Positions 1 to 8,316 of a stretch of DNA of 19,293 bases are shown here, piece after piece. Source of the stretch: an uncultured cyanobacterium (GTDB lineage: Bacteria > Cyanobacteriota > Cyanobacteriia > PCC-6307 > Cyanobiaceae); the NCBI GenBank assembly GCA_903862155.1, contig CAIOXF010000093.1, forward strand, positions 1-19,293, read 5' to 3'. The notes under the pieces were generated by a model. The model worked only from the letters and a program-made list of their open reading frames with translations. It made no database searches and had not been told where the DNA came from. Position 1 is the stretch's first letter, and every line of letters begins with the position of its first letter. The position numbers were made by a program, and so were the translations under genes.

Positions 1-16
1 TCCCTTTAGCGCGGGC

Positions 17-370
17 CTAGCGGGGCCCTCGCCAGCGGCCGTCGTGGAGTCGGGGGGAGTGGCGTATCTGCCGGGCCCTGCCCACGTACACCCATGCCTG
101 GCCGCCGCCCTGCAGGGGATGGAGCCAGCGCTCGTAGAGCCGGGGGGTGCCCTCCAGCCGATCGAGCCCGGCCAGGAGGCGTGCGTCGACGGCGTAGAGC
201 TCGCCGTGAAGCAGGGCGCCGTCGGCGCTGGGCACCGCCATCGGAAAGGGCCCCAGGTCGTGTAGGGCCAGGCCGGCCATCACGCCCTCCCCAAGAAAAC
301 TGGCTCCCTCGAGCCAGTGGTGGTTGACGAAGCCACGCTTGAGGCTGCCGTACACCAGCACAGGCGCCAT
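17..370 (-). CDS. gamma-glutamylcyclotransferase (GGCT/AIG2-like) family protein
   Basis: This is a small 117-residue protein of the AIG2/GGCT fold. The sequence shows the family's N-terminal substrate-binding loop YGSLKRG (residues 7-13), the HGELY strand (55-59) and the LDRLEG segment, whose Glu73 is in the place of the catalytic acid. Family members release 5-oxoproline from gamma-glutamyl amines or dipeptides in the cytoplasm; the actual substrate here cannot be read from sequence. I chose the ATG at 370 because the family pattern begins immediately after it and AGGAG lies just upstream. An ATG at 406 would add 12 residues with no family resemblance. The stop at 17-19 leaves only 16 bases at the window edge. 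The gene is divergent from the tiny ORF at 399 and follows the GGDEF gene on the same strand by about 110 bases. Confidence 0.85.
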   Translation of the reverse strand: MAPVLVYGSLKRGFVNHHWLEGASFLGEGVMAGLALHDLGPFPMAVPSADGALLHGELYAVDARLLAGLDRLEGTPRLYERWLHPLQGGGQAWVYVGRARQIRHSPRLHDGRWRGPR

Positions 371-398
371 AGGCTCCTGCACGTTTGCTCCCCCCTCG

Positions 399-482
399 AT
401 GACCATCGCCCTGCTGATCGCCCTGGCCGGCTCCCTGGTGCTGATGGCCGTGATTGTGAAGCGTCTGGAGAAGCAGGCTTAA
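399..482 (+). CDS. putative 27-residue single-pass membrane peptide
   Basis: ATG at 399 opens a 27-codon frame that is almost entirely one hydrophobic helix (about residues 3-20, rich in Leu, Ile, Ala and Val) followed by a basic/charged tail KRLEKQA. This is the layout of the tiny single-pass subunits common in cyanobacterial thylakoid complexes, but it does not match PetG, PetL, PetM, PetN, PsaM, PsbT or Psb30 as I know them, so no function is assigned. It lies divergent from the GGCT gene, and its TAA overlaps the TAA of the converging GGDEF gene, the two stops sharing the palindrome TTAA at 479-482. No clear Shine-Dalgarno is visible. It is short enough to be a chance reading frame, and conservation would decide. 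Confidence 0.42.
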   Translation: MTIALLIALAGSLVLMAVIVKRLEKQA

Positions 483-2575
483 ACCGGCATCGGGCCGGAG
501 GCTGACCGCACCTTCCCTCCGCCGGCCGTCTTGGCGCGATACATCGCCCCATCGGCGGCCTGCAGCAGGGCGTCGGCGCTATTGCCGTGTTCCGGGAAGC
601 GGGCGATGCCGATGCTGGCGTTGATCTGCACGGTGGTCTCCTCCAGGTTGAACGGAGTCTGCAGCTGGGCCAGCAACTTGGCCCCCAGGGTTTCCAGCTC
701 TGGCAGCGGCCCGGCCTGGGGCACAAGCACCACAAACTCGTCGCCCCCCTGGCGGCAGATCACATCGCTTTCGCGGGTGCAGTGGCGCAGGCGCTCGGCC
801 ACCTGGGTGAGGAGCGCATCGCCTGCGGCATGGCCGAGCCGGTCGTTCACCGGTTTGAAGCCGTCGAGGTCGATGTAGATCACCGCGAATCTGCCGCCGT
901 GGCGCAGGCCCAGCGCCACCTCCCGCTCCAGTTGCTCCATCAGCAGGGAGCGGTTGGCCAGGCCGGTGAGGGTGTCGTGGAGGGCCTGGAAACGAACCTC
1001 CTCCTCGGCGGCATGGCGATCGGTGATGTCTTGCAGCATCCCCACGAAGTAGCGGGTGCGCAGTTGCTCATCCCTCACCGTGGAGATCGCCAGGTGGTGC
1101 CGCCTCAGCTCGCCGCTGCGCACCTTGTTCCACAGGTCGCCCTCCCAGAAGCCCTTGCTCAGCAGGCTGTCCCAGAGGGTTTTGTAGAAAGCCTGCTCAT
1201 GCCGGCCCGACTTGAGCAGGTTGGTGCGTTGTCCCACGATTTCGCTGAGCCGGTAGCCGCTCAGCTGGGTGAAGGCGTTGTTGGCGGTGAGGATGTAACC
1301 GTCGGGGTTGGTCACCACGATCGCCAGGCTGCTGGCCTCAAACACGGTGCTGGCCAGGGCCCGTTCCGCCATGGCGTTCTGGCTGTTGGCCAGGGCTTCC
1401 TTGGTGGCTTGGTGGTTGTCCACCAGCAGCTTGGTGGTCATCGCCCCCAGGCCCGCCAGGCCCACCCCGCTCACCAGCGCTACCCAGAACTCGGTGCTGA
1501 TGCCGTTTGGGCCGATCACGTTGGGGCCTAGCTGGATGCCCAAGGTCCAGGTGCGCCCCGCCAGCTCCAGCTGCCGGAAACCAGCGTCGGTCAGCTTCTG
1601 CCGCTGTCCGTGGCTGCTGCGGCTGTTGTCGAACAGCAGGGCCTCAGGCCTGGGCTCCGGCCCGTCGAACACCACCACCCGCGAGCCCGGCAGATCCGTG
1701 TTGTTCACATCGGCAAGGGCAGAGCCGATCAGGTCGGCGGTGCGCAGCGGTGAGTACGCCCAGCCCACCAACCGCTCAAAGCGGTTGTCGGCTTTGAGAT
1801 GGGCCAGATTACCCCGGTAGATCGGCACATAGAGGAGCACTCCTGCCTGCACGTCGGTGGCGGTTTCCTGCACCAGAGTCACCCTCCCGGTGAGGCTGGG
1901 CAGGCCCGTGTGAGTGGCCCGCTCCATGGCGGCTCGCCGCACCGGGTTGGAATACATGTCGTAGCCGAAGGCTCGCTGGTTGCGCCAGTCGAAGGGCTCG
2001 AGATATTCGATTGGGGCCAGTTTGGCCCTGGCGCCCGGAGGGGTCACTCGGAAATCGGGGAATCCCTGGGCGCGGATGCTCCGTTCAAACTTCGGGACCT
2101 GGGCGGCGCTGAGCCAGCGGCTGAAGCCCACCCCCTGGATGCCCTGGAGGTTGGAGCCCTCCGCTGCTATCGCTTCATAGAAGGTGGCAAATTCCCTGCG
2201 GTCCACCGCGTCGGAGGCGCGGAACAGGCCCGTCACGCTCGAGAGCAGGGCGATGTCCACATTGACCTTCGCGGTGATGGCATCGCCAAGGTCGTCGAGC
2301 AGGTTGGTCTCGATCCGCTGGTGCTTCTCCACTCCGAAGTGCCGCACCTGCTCCGCCACCACGCCGGTGATCAACAGGCCAGCGACCAGCACCACCAGCG
2401 GCAATCGCTGAACCCGTACCCGCTTGATGGGCGTTTCGGCGGCCTGGGCCAACTCCAGGGGCGATGGCACCCCACTGAGCAGCCGGTTGTGCAGCGTTGG
2501 TGCCGGCATGCAGCCCTCGGGGCGGGCAAGCCCCGCTGCTTCGTTGTTAACAGGCTTCGGCGCGCTGCGCTTCAT
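479..2575 (-). CDS. membrane-bound diguanylate cyclase (CHASE-PAS-GGDEF)
   Basis: This is a 698-residue sensor that should make cyclic di-GMP from two GTP. Visible in order are a membrane helix at about 57-76, an extracytoplasmic CHASE sensor domain at about 80-360 (with the typical FDWRNQRAFGYDMYSNPVRR stretch), a second helix at about 363-383, a PAS domain at about 405-515, and a GGDEF domain from DTLTGLANR (534) to the end. The active site GGDEF (610-614) is intact. An RxxD inhibitory site, RESD (601-604), lies exactly five residues upstream, so product inhibition is expected. There is no EAL domain. The gene follows the helicase and overlaps its end by 29 bases. An alternative ATG at 2509 has a better Shine-Dalgarno (GAGG, five bases upstream) and would avoid the overlap; the start is unresolved. 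The CHASE ligand is unknown. Confidence 0.93.
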   Translation of the reverse strand: MKRSAPKPVNNEAAGLARPEGCMPAPTLHNRLLSGVPSPLELAQAAETPIKRVRVQRLPLVVLVAGLLITGVVAEQVRHFGVEKHQRIETNLLDDLGDAITAKVNVDIALLSSVTGLFRASDAVDRREFATFYEAIAAEGSNLQGIQGVGFSRWLSAAQVPKFERSIRAQGFPDFRVTPPGARAKLAPIEYLEPFDWRNQRAFGYDMYSNPVRRAAMERATHTGLPSLTGRVTLVQETATDVQAGVLLYVPIYRGNLAHLKADNRFERLVGWAYSPLRTADLIGSALADVNNTDLPGSRVVVFDGPEPRPEALLFDNSRSSHGQRQKLTDAGFRQLELAGRTWTLGIQLGPNVIGPNGISTEFWVALVSGVGLAGLGAMTTKLLVDNHQATKEALANSQNAMAERALASTVFEASSLAIVVTNPDGYILTANNAFTQLSGYRLSEIVGQRTNLLKSGRHEQAFYKTLWDSLLSKGFWEGDLWNKVRSGELRRHHLAISTVRDEQLRTRYFVGMLQDITDRHAAEEEVRFQALHDTLTGLANRSLLMEQLEREVALGLRHGGRFAVIYIDLDGFKPVNDRLGHAAGDALLTQVAERLRHCTRESDVICRQGGDEFVVLVPQAGPLPELETLGAKLLAQLQTPFNLEETTVQINASIGIARFPEHGNSADALLQAADGAMYRAKTAGGGKVRSASGPMPV

Positions 2576-5033
2576 CCCGTAACCGTTGAATGCGCTCCAG
2601 CACCGACTCGTTGCTCATCCGGTTGTTGAGACGTTCGGCCAGGAGCGGGAAGGCCAGCGGGCCAGGACGGGGTGTGCGCTCCAGCCGCAGGGTGCAGCCC
2701 AGCAGACGGTCAATGACAGCAGCAATCCTTGGCAGCTCCAGCTGTTGCTGCAGCACCTCATCGCGGGCCTGGGCCAACAGCAAATTGCCCGGTTCATGGC
2801 GGCTGAACACATCGAACAGCAGGGCGGCGCTGATCTGCAGCTGGCCGGTGGATTTGGCCTGGCCGGGATAGCCATTCACCACCAGGCCACTGATCTGGGC
2901 GATGGCGCGGAAGCGGCGGCGGCAGAGCTCGGAGAGGTTGATCGCCTGCTCCAGGTCGGCCTCCAGGTGCCGGACGTCGAGCAGGTCGTCGCCGTGGAGC
3001 TCCAGCAGCTCCTCAAACGGATAGCCCTTCGGCGCCAACAGCTCAAAGCCGTAGTCGTTCACCGACACGGTGATCGTGCTGGGGCGGTGGCGCGCCAGCC
3101 GCCAGGCCCAGAGGAACCCCAGGCCCTCATGCACGAAGCGGCCCTCGAAGGGATAGGCGTAGAGATGGCTGCCCTCGCGGCTGCGGCACACCTCCACCAA
3201 GAACTCATCCGAGCGGGGAATCGCCGAGAGATTGGCCTGGCGCCGCAGCAGCGGTTCGAGGGCCTGCAGTTCGGGGGTGTCGAGTTTGGCTTCCCCGGCC
3301 AGGGCCTTCGCGCAGCGGTCTACCTCTTCCCGCAGCCGCTCGCTGATCAGATCCGAGAGGGCCATCTGGCCCCCCGCCCAGGCCGGCACGGTGGTGGTTT
3401 TCTTGGTGCTGGCCTTCACCGTGGCGGTGAGCTCCCGCAGCCGCACGAACTCCAGCTGACGGCCCGCGAAGAAGAACACATCGCCGGGCTTGAGCTTTCC
3501 CACGAACGTCTCCTCCACATGGCCAAGCACCGCGCCGCGCTGGAAGCGCACCGTGACGGCCCGATCGGCGGTGATCGTGCCGATGTTGAGCCGGTGCAGG
3601 CGGGCGATGGTGCGCTCCCGCACCACCAGCCGTTGGCCCTCACGCTCGAGCTTGCGGTAGCGCGGATAGGCCCCCAGGCATTCCCCGCCCTGTTCCAGAA
3701 ACTTGAGGCACCACTGCCAGGTGCTGTCGCTGAGATCGCGGAAGCTCCAGGCGCTGCGCACCACCGCCAGCTCCGCCTCCGGATCGAAGCCAGGCCCGCA
3801 AGCCAGGGTGGTGAGGTGCTGCAGGAGCACATCCACCGGTGCGGCGGGCGGGCGGCGCGTTTCCACCAGCCCGTCGGCCAGACCGCGCCGCATGGCGCTC
3901 ACCTCCAGCAGCTCCAGGGCATTGGTGGGCATGAACAGCACCTGGGAGGTGCCGCCCGGGGCATGGGCGCTGCGGCCGGCGCGCTGCAGCAGCCGGGCCA
4001 GGTTTTTGGCTGAGCCGATCTGCACCACCCGCTCCACCGGCTGGAAATCCACCCCCAGATCCAGGGAGCTGGTGCACACCACCCAGCGCAGATCACCGGC
4101 CTTCACGCCGGCTTCGATCACTTCGCGTTCGGCCCGGTCGATGGCGCTGTGGTGCAGGGCCAGGGCGCCGTCCATCTCCGGGCAGGCGAAGCGCAGGCAC
4201 TGGTGCCAGCGTTCGGCCTGGTTGCGGGTGTTGGTGAACAGCAGGGTGCTAACGGCGGGATTGAGTCCCGCCACCAGCTCCTCGTACATCCGCAGCCCTA
4301 GGTGGCCCGCCCAGGGGAAGCCGTCGATGCTGTCGGGCAGCAGGCTGCGGATCTTGGTGCCCCGTTTGAGCTTGGCGCTGATCAGCCGCGGTTCCGGCCC
4401 TGTGGCGCCAATAGCGGCGCGGGCGGCTTCTTCGAGATTCCCGATGGTGGCGCTGATCGCCCAGGTGCGCAGGCTCGGCCGCAGGGCCCGCAGCCAGCTG
4501 AGGTTGAGCTCGCATTGGCTGCCGCGCTTGCCGCCCATCAGCTCGTGCCATTCATCGAGCACCACCGCCTGCAGCTGGCCGAACAGCTCCGGCGCTTTTG
4601 CATTGCTCAGCAGCACCGCCAGCGATTCCGGCGTGGTGATCAGCACGTGGGGCGGGGTGCGCAGTTGGCGGGTGCGCTCACCTGTGGCGGTGTCGCCGTT
4701 GCGGATGCCCACCCGGATCGGCCAGCCCATCGCTTCAATGGGCTGCTGGATCGCCAGGGCCAGATCGCGGCTGAGGGCCCGTAGCGGGGTGAGATACAGC
4801 AACCGGATCCCGGGGCTGAGGCCATGCCCGCTGCCCTCCTCCTCCACATCGGCCTCCGCCAGAAGCTCGGCGATCGGGCCCATCACGGCGGCATAGGTTT
4901 TGCCCGAGCCGGTGGGCACTTGGATCAGCCCGCTCTCACCGCGCAGGTAGGCCTGCCAGCACTGGCGCTGGAACGGCAGGGGCCGCCAGCCCTGGCCGCC
5001 AAACCAGGCCTCGATCGGAGCCAGCCCCTTCAC
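2547..5033 (-). CDS. ligase-associated DNA damage response DEXH-box (Lhr-like) helicase
   Basis: This is a superfamily 2 helicase of the Lhr-like branch that travels with an ATP-dependent ligase and a beta-CASP exonuclease in a bacterial DNA repair cassette. Counting from the GTG at 5033 (828 residues), the Walker A PTGSGKT is at 40-46, the DEXH box DEWH at 160-163, motif III SAT at 194-196 and motif VI QRAGR at 350-354. A long Lhr-type C-terminal region of about 400 residues follows. The length fits the family. I chose GTG at 5033 because it overlaps the TGA of the upstream LysR-like gene as GTGA. A GTG at 5129 would prepend 32 low-complexity residues read across that gene. It probably unwinds or remodels DNA with ATP in the cytoplasm. 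The next gene downstream is the GGDEF cyclase. Confidence 0.93.
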   Translation of the reverse strand: MKGLAPIEAWFGGQGWRPLPFQRQCWQAYLRGESGLIQVPTGSGKTYAAVMGPIAELLAEADVEEEGSGHGLSPGIRLLYLTPLRALSRDLALAIQQPIEAMGWPIRVGIRNGDTATGERTRQLRTPPHVLITTPESLAVLLSNAKAPELFGQLQAVVLDEWHELMGGKRGSQCELNLSWLRALRPSLRTWAISATIGNLEEAARAAIGATGPEPRLISAKLKRGTKIRSLLPDSIDGFPWAGHLGLRMYEELVAGLNPAVSTLLFTNTRNQAERWHQCLRFACPEMDGALALHHSAIDRAEREVIEAGVKAGDLRWVVCTSSLDLGVDFQPVERVVQIGSAKNLARLLQRAGRSAHAPGGTSQVLFMPTNALELLEVSAMRRGLADGLVETRRPPAAPVDVLLQHLTTLACGPGFDPEAELAVVRSAWSFRDLSDSTWQWCLKFLEQGGECLGAYPRYRKLEREGQRLVVRERTIARLHRLNIGTITADRAVTVRFQRGAVLGHVEETFVGKLKPGDVFFFAGRQLEFVRLRELTATVKASTKKTTTVPAWAGGQMALSDLISERLREEVDRCAKALAGEAKLDTPELQALEPLLRRQANLSAIPRSDEFLVEVCRSREGSHLYAYPFEGRFVHEGLGFLWAWRLARHRPSTITVSVNDYGFELLAPKGYPFEELLELHGDDLLDVRHLEADLEQAINLSELCRRRFRAIAQISGLVVNGYPGQAKSTGQLQISAALLFDVFSRHEPGNLLLAQARDEVLQQQLELPRIAAVIDRLLGCTLRLERTPRPGPLAFPLLAERLNNRMSNESVLERIQRLRDEAQRAEAC

Positions 5034-5920
5034 GGGCAGAGCACCAGCTCCGGATGGCTGGCGCCCCAGGGCGCCAGCCGCTCGCGCAGCAGCTCGGCGA
5101 GGGCCTTGATGCGCGGATGCCCGGCCCACTGGCGCACCACCACAAGAGCTTCTCCGCTGGCCAGTGGCAGTTGCAGCGGCAACCGCACCAGCCCGCCCGC
5201 CACCTGTTCACTCAGCACGGTGGCGTAGCCCACCATCAGCTGCTGCTCGGTTTTGCCCTCCCAGCGGCTGCGGCGGTAGCGGGCCATGCGGGCAGGGCTG
5301 CTCCACAGGCCCAGCTCCTTGAGGCTGGCCTCCACCTTCGGATAGGTGCCCGGCGGCAGCGCCAGCGACGGAAACGCCGCCACGTCATCCCAGGAGAGCT
5401 TCTGGCCCCGCTCGAGCTGGTGCAGCAGTGGGTGGCCTGGGGCCACCACCGCATGTACGGGCATGTGGCACAGCTCGATCACGGCGAACTCCGGATCCTG
5501 GGGCTCGGGCCAGTCGGGACCCCCAGCCAGCCAGCCATCGATCATCCCCTCCCGCAGCCACTGCAGTGGCCGCCCGATTCCCACCACGTTGCAGCGGCCC
5601 ACCACCCAGCCCGCAGGGCTGGGATTGAGCAGCAGCGGGCCGCTCCAGTAGGTGCCCTCCACCCGCAGCGGGGCACGGCCCATCCAGCGGGCCGTCTGGT
5701 GCACGCGCCGTTCCAGGGCAAGCAGCTCCAGACCGAAGGCCGGGCCCTCCACCTCCCATTCGTCGTCGTGCTTGGCCAGGTTCAGCCCCAGCAGCGCCAG
5801 GCAGTGGTGCACCCTGCGGTTCACATTGGGCTGGGTGATCGCCAGGCGATCGGCCGCCTCCTGGCCCGAACGCAGCCACACGCTCAGATCGAGGGCCGCC
5901 AGCTTGTCGAGGCTCAGCAT
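5030..5920 (-). CDS. LysR-like transcriptional regulator inside the repair operon
   Basis: This 296-residue protein has the LysR layout. An N-terminal winged-helix region at about 5-45 contains the segment RLAITQPNVNR, which resembles the recognition-helix pattern of LysR proteins. A linker and a substrate-binding-like domain at about 90-290 follow. The HTH is somewhat degenerate, so true LysR membership is likely but not certain. Its ATG shares one base with the TGA of the ligase gene (TGATG), and its own TGA overlaps the GTG start of the helicase (GTGA). It is therefore wedged between two repair enzymes and very probably translated with them. This position suggests it regulates the cassette or a related stress response, which is inference. 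The inducer and target sites are unknown. Confidence 0.8.
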   Translation of the reverse strand: MLSLDKLAALDLSVWLRSGQEAADRLAITQPNVNRRVHHCLALLGLNLAKHDDEWEVEGPAFGLELLALERRVHQTARWMGRAPLRVEGTYWSGPLLLNPSPAGWVVGRCNVVGIGRPLQWLREGMIDGWLAGGPDWPEPQDPEFAVIELCHMPVHAVVAPGHPLLHQLERGQKLSWDDVAAFPSLALPPGTYPKVEASLKELGLWSSPARMARYRRSRWEGKTEQQLMVGYATVLSEQVAGGLVRLPLQLPLASGEALVVVRQWAGHPRIKALAELLRERLAPWGASHPELVLCP

Positions 5921-7614
5921 CAGCCCGCCCCGTGCATCAGGGCCAGGGCCGATTGCAGGGTGTTGGCCTCCGCGGCGGGCTTGTCGTGCCGCCAGCGGGC
6001 GATGCGTGGGAAACGCACGGCGATACCGCTGCGGTGGCGTTTGGAGGGCTGGAGTCCCTCAAAGGCCAGCTCGAACACCTGCAGCGGTTCCACGGCGCGC
6101 ACTGGCCCGAAGCGCTCGACTGTATGGCTGCGGATCCAGCGGTCCAGCGAGCCGATTTCCTGGTCGTTGAGGCCCGAGTAGGCCTTGGCAAAGGTCACCA
6201 GGGTGGGTGCTTCGGTTTCGCTTGGCTCCGCTGCCGGATCTGGTTGCCGGTCCCAGAGGGCGAAGGTGTAGTCGGTGAACAGGTTGGCGCGGCGGCCGCT
6301 GCCGGCCTGGGCGTACACCAGCACCGCATCGAGGCTCAGGGGCTCCCGTTTGTGCTTCCACCAGTGGCCCCGTTTGCGGCCCGCCAGGTAGGGCGACTTG
6401 GCGGCCTTAAGCATCAGGCCTTCGGCCCCTGCACTGCGGGCCTTGGTGCGCAGCGGCTCCAGCGCATCCCAGTTCTCCAGGGGCAGCAGGCTGGAGAGGC
6501 GCAGCAGCCCGGCGCCAGAGGCCTCGGGCGCCGCCAGCAGCCCGCGGTGGAGATGCTCCAGGGCGGTGCGGCGCTGGCTTAGGGGCTGGGTGCGCAGGTC
6601 TTGGCCCCCTTGCTCCAGCAGGTCGTAGGCCACGAACGCCGCCGGACACTCCGCCAGCAGCGTGCGGCCCGGAGCCTTGCGGCCCAGGCGGCGCTGCAGC
6701 TGGGCGAAAGGGGCTGGTTGCTCCGCGCCCTGAGGCCACACGATCACCTCGCCATCCAGCACGGTGCCATCGGGCAGGGTGCCTGCCAGGGCGATCAGGT
6801 CGGGGAAGGCGGCATTGATCAGCTCCTCGCCGCGGCTCCAGAGGAAGCTCTGGCCGGCACGGCGGATCAGCTGGCCGCGGATGCCGTCCCATTTCCATTC
6901 CGCCAGCCAGTCGCTGGCCGGGCCCGGCAGTGGTGCTTCGCCCGTTTCGGGGGTTTCGAGTGGGGAGGCCAGAAAGAACGGATAGGGGCGGCTGGGGGCT
7001 GCTTCCCCCGCTTCGGCCGGCGCCACCAGGGCGCCGTAGGCCTCGGGGCTGGGGCTAAAGCCGCCCATCAGCCGGTGGGTGAGCAGCGGTTCCTCCAGCC
7101 CGCTCACCTGGGCCAGGGCCCGCACCACCAAACCCTGGGCTACCCCCACCCGCAGCCCGCCGGTGAGCAGCTTGTTGGCCACCAGCAGTTCGCTCGGCTC
7201 CAGGCCGCGCCAGAGCGTGCGTACCGCGTTGGCCTGTTCATCCCCATCCAGCGCTGCCGCCTGGGGCAGCAGCTCCGCCATCCAGTGGTGCAGCGGCAGT
7301 GCCGCCAGTGATCGCCCCTTCGCCTTCTCAGGAGTGAGCTGGCGCCAGAGCAGGGCGATGGTTTCGGCCGAGTCGCCCACGTGGGCGTAGCAGTCGTCGA
7401 ACAACCACTCCGGCAGGGTGGAACCCTCCAGGCAGATCTGCCGCAGCCGCCGCCCGGTGATCAGCCGCTTGCGCTGGCGCCCCAGAAGCACCGGCAGGGC
7501 CCAGGCCGCATCGGCTGGCTCCGCGGCCCGGAAGTACCCCGCCAGCAGCTCCACCTTCGCCCGCGTGCCGGTCACGGCGTCGAGCTCGCTGTAGAGCGCG
7601 GCGAAGCGGCGCAT
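5920..7614 (-). CDS. ATP-dependent DNA ligase (ligase-associated damage response type)
   Basis: This is a 564-residue DNA ligase that seals nicks through a lysyl-AMP intermediate. An N-terminal DNA-binding domain spans about 1-200. The adenylation core has the nucleophile motif KWDG (Lys241 to Gly244), the DGEVI motif with Glu at 289, motif IV EGLMLK (398-403) and the motif V lysines in KHK (420-422). A C-terminal OB-fold region follows. The length and the neighbouring helicase and beta-CASP exonuclease mark it as the ligase of the ligase-associated damage response cassette, distinct from the replicative NAD-dependent LigA. The ATG at 7614 is preferred; a TTG one codon earlier is also open. 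It starts six bases after the PIN toxin stop and ends with TGATG into the LysR-like gene. Confidence 0.94.
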   Translation of the reverse strand: MRRFAALYSELDAVTGTRAKVELLAGYFRAAEPADAAWALPVLLGRQRKRLITGRRLRQICLEGSTLPEWLFDDCYAHVGDSAETIALLWRQLTPEKAKGRSLAALPLHHWMAELLPQAAALDGDEQANAVRTLWRGLEPSELLVANKLLTGGLRVGVAQGLVVRALAQVSGLEEPLLTHRLMGGFSPSPEAYGALVAPAEAGEAAPSRPYPFFLASPLETPETGEAPLPGPASDWLAEWKWDGIRGQLIRRAGQSFLWSRGEELINAAFPDLIALAGTLPDGTVLDGEVIVWPQGAEQPAPFAQLQRRLGRKAPGRTLLAECPAAFVAYDLLEQGGQDLRTQPLSQRRTALEHLHRGLLAAPEASGAGLLRLSSLLPLENWDALEPLRTKARSAGAEGLMLKAAKSPYLAGRKRGHWWKHKREPLSLDAVLVYAQAGSGRRANLFTDYTFALWDRQPDPAAEPSETEAPTLVTFAKAYSGLNDQEIGSLDRWIRSHTVERFGPVRAVEPLQVFELAFEGLQPSKRHRSGIAVRFPRIARWRHDKPAAEANTLQSALALMHGAG

Positions 7615-7620
7615 CAACGC

Positions 7621-8040
7621 TCAGGTGCTCCAGGGATTGAGCAGCCGCACACCGCTGGCTTTGAAATCGGCCACGTTGCGGGTCACCACCACCAGGCTGT
7701 GCACCAGGGCCGTGGCGGCGATGAAGCCATCGCGCAGTGGTTGGGGATCAGGAACGTGAAGCGTTGCGCTGCGTTGGGCCACGGCCGTATCCACCGGCAG
7801 GATCCGCCCCTCAAAGGCCGGCAGCACGCAGGTGTTGAGCCAGGTGCGCAGCAGGGTGCTCTGGGCTTCATCGCGGCGTTCGATCAGCTGCACCCCCAGT
7901 TCCAGTTCGTGAACGGAAATGCTGGAGATGAACAGTGAACCGGTTTCCACGGCCTGCGCCCACGCCGCGACCCCCGCATTGGCTCGCCCCGCCTTCACCT
8001 TGCGCAGCTCGGAAATCACGTTGGTGTCGAGCAGAAACAT
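7621..8040 (-). CDS. PIN-domain (VapC-type) toxin
   Basis: This 139-residue protein is a PIN-domain ribonuclease toxin. The sequence opens with the family hallmark MFLLDTNVISELRK, giving Asp5. Further acidic residues sit at Glu45 (in SVHELELG), Asp104 (in LRDGFIAATA) and Asp125 (in TRNVADF), matching the metal-binding quartet expected of an active PIN nuclease that cleaves RNA. The C-terminal VRLLNPW is also typical. It starts 14 bases after the Phd-type antitoxin stop, the usual antitoxin-first order. An upstream in-frame start near 8322 would be read over the antitoxin gene and is rejected. It sits directly before the DNA ligase, so polar effects or shared transcription are likely. Its RNA target cannot be read from sequence. 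Confidence 0.92.
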   Translation of the reverse strand: MFLLDTNVISELRKVKAGRANAGVAAWAQAVETGSLFISSISVHELELGVQLIERRDEAQSTLLRTWLNTCVLPAFEGRILPVDTAVAQRSATLHVPDPQPLRDGFIAATALVHSLVVVTRNVADFKASGVRLLNPWST

Positions 8041-8054
8041 CACCCGGCTCGGCT

Positions 8055-8306
8055 CTAGCTGAGATCCGCCGGGCGGGCCAGCTCTCCACTGCGCACCAAT
8101 GGCAGCTCCGCAGATTCCACCCCGGGCAGCGCCAGCAGCTCGGCGATGGTTTGGTTGGTGCCGCTGAGGCGGCGATAGTCCTCGATCGACAGCAGCACGT
8201 GGGCGGGTTGGCCCCGGTCGGTAATGAACACTGGGCCGCTGGCGGTGGCGCGCTTGGCACCAGCGGCGTCCTGGTTGAACTCGCGGCTGGTGATCGTGGT
8301 GGCCAT
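8055..8306 (-). CDS. Phd/YefM-family antitoxin (partner of PIN toxin)
   Basis: This 83-residue protein is of the Phd/YefM antitoxin family. It begins MATTITSREFNQDAAGAKRA, the family's DNA-binding N-terminus, and continues with PVFITDRGQPAHVLLSIEDY, a characteristic strand-turn-strand segment. The C-terminal half (SGTNQTIAELLALPG onward) should wrap and inhibit the PIN toxin encoded just downstream. Such antitoxins bind their own promoter, and a perfect 14-bp palindrome lies 10 bases upstream of the ATG (8317-8330). The gap to the exonuclease stop at 8343 is only 36 bases, so the pair may be read both from the upstream repair gene and from its own promoter. Confidence 0.92.
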   Translation of the reverse strand: MATTITSREFNQDAAGAKRATASGPVFITDRGQPAHVLLSIEDYRRLSGTNQTIAELLALPGVESAELPLVRSGELARPADLS

Positions 8307-8316
8307 GCAGCAAACC

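Noticed and set aside
587..1531. Long plus-strand open frame (about 314 codons) opposite the GGDEF gene
   Set aside because: It is antisense to a protein with clear CHASE, PAS and GGDEF motifs and encodes a Gln/His/Ala/Gly-rich product with no domain, typical of GC-rich antisense shadows.
2586..4013. Plus-strand open frame of about 475 codons opposite the helicase
   Set aside because: The opposite strand has all helicase motifs; this frame gives a low-complexity Gln/Leu/His-rich product.
5034..5129. N-terminal extension of the helicase to a GTG at 5129
   Set aside because: The 32 extra residues are low-complexity and overlap the LysR-like gene; GTG at 5033 gives a standard GTGA overlap and starts at the conserved region.
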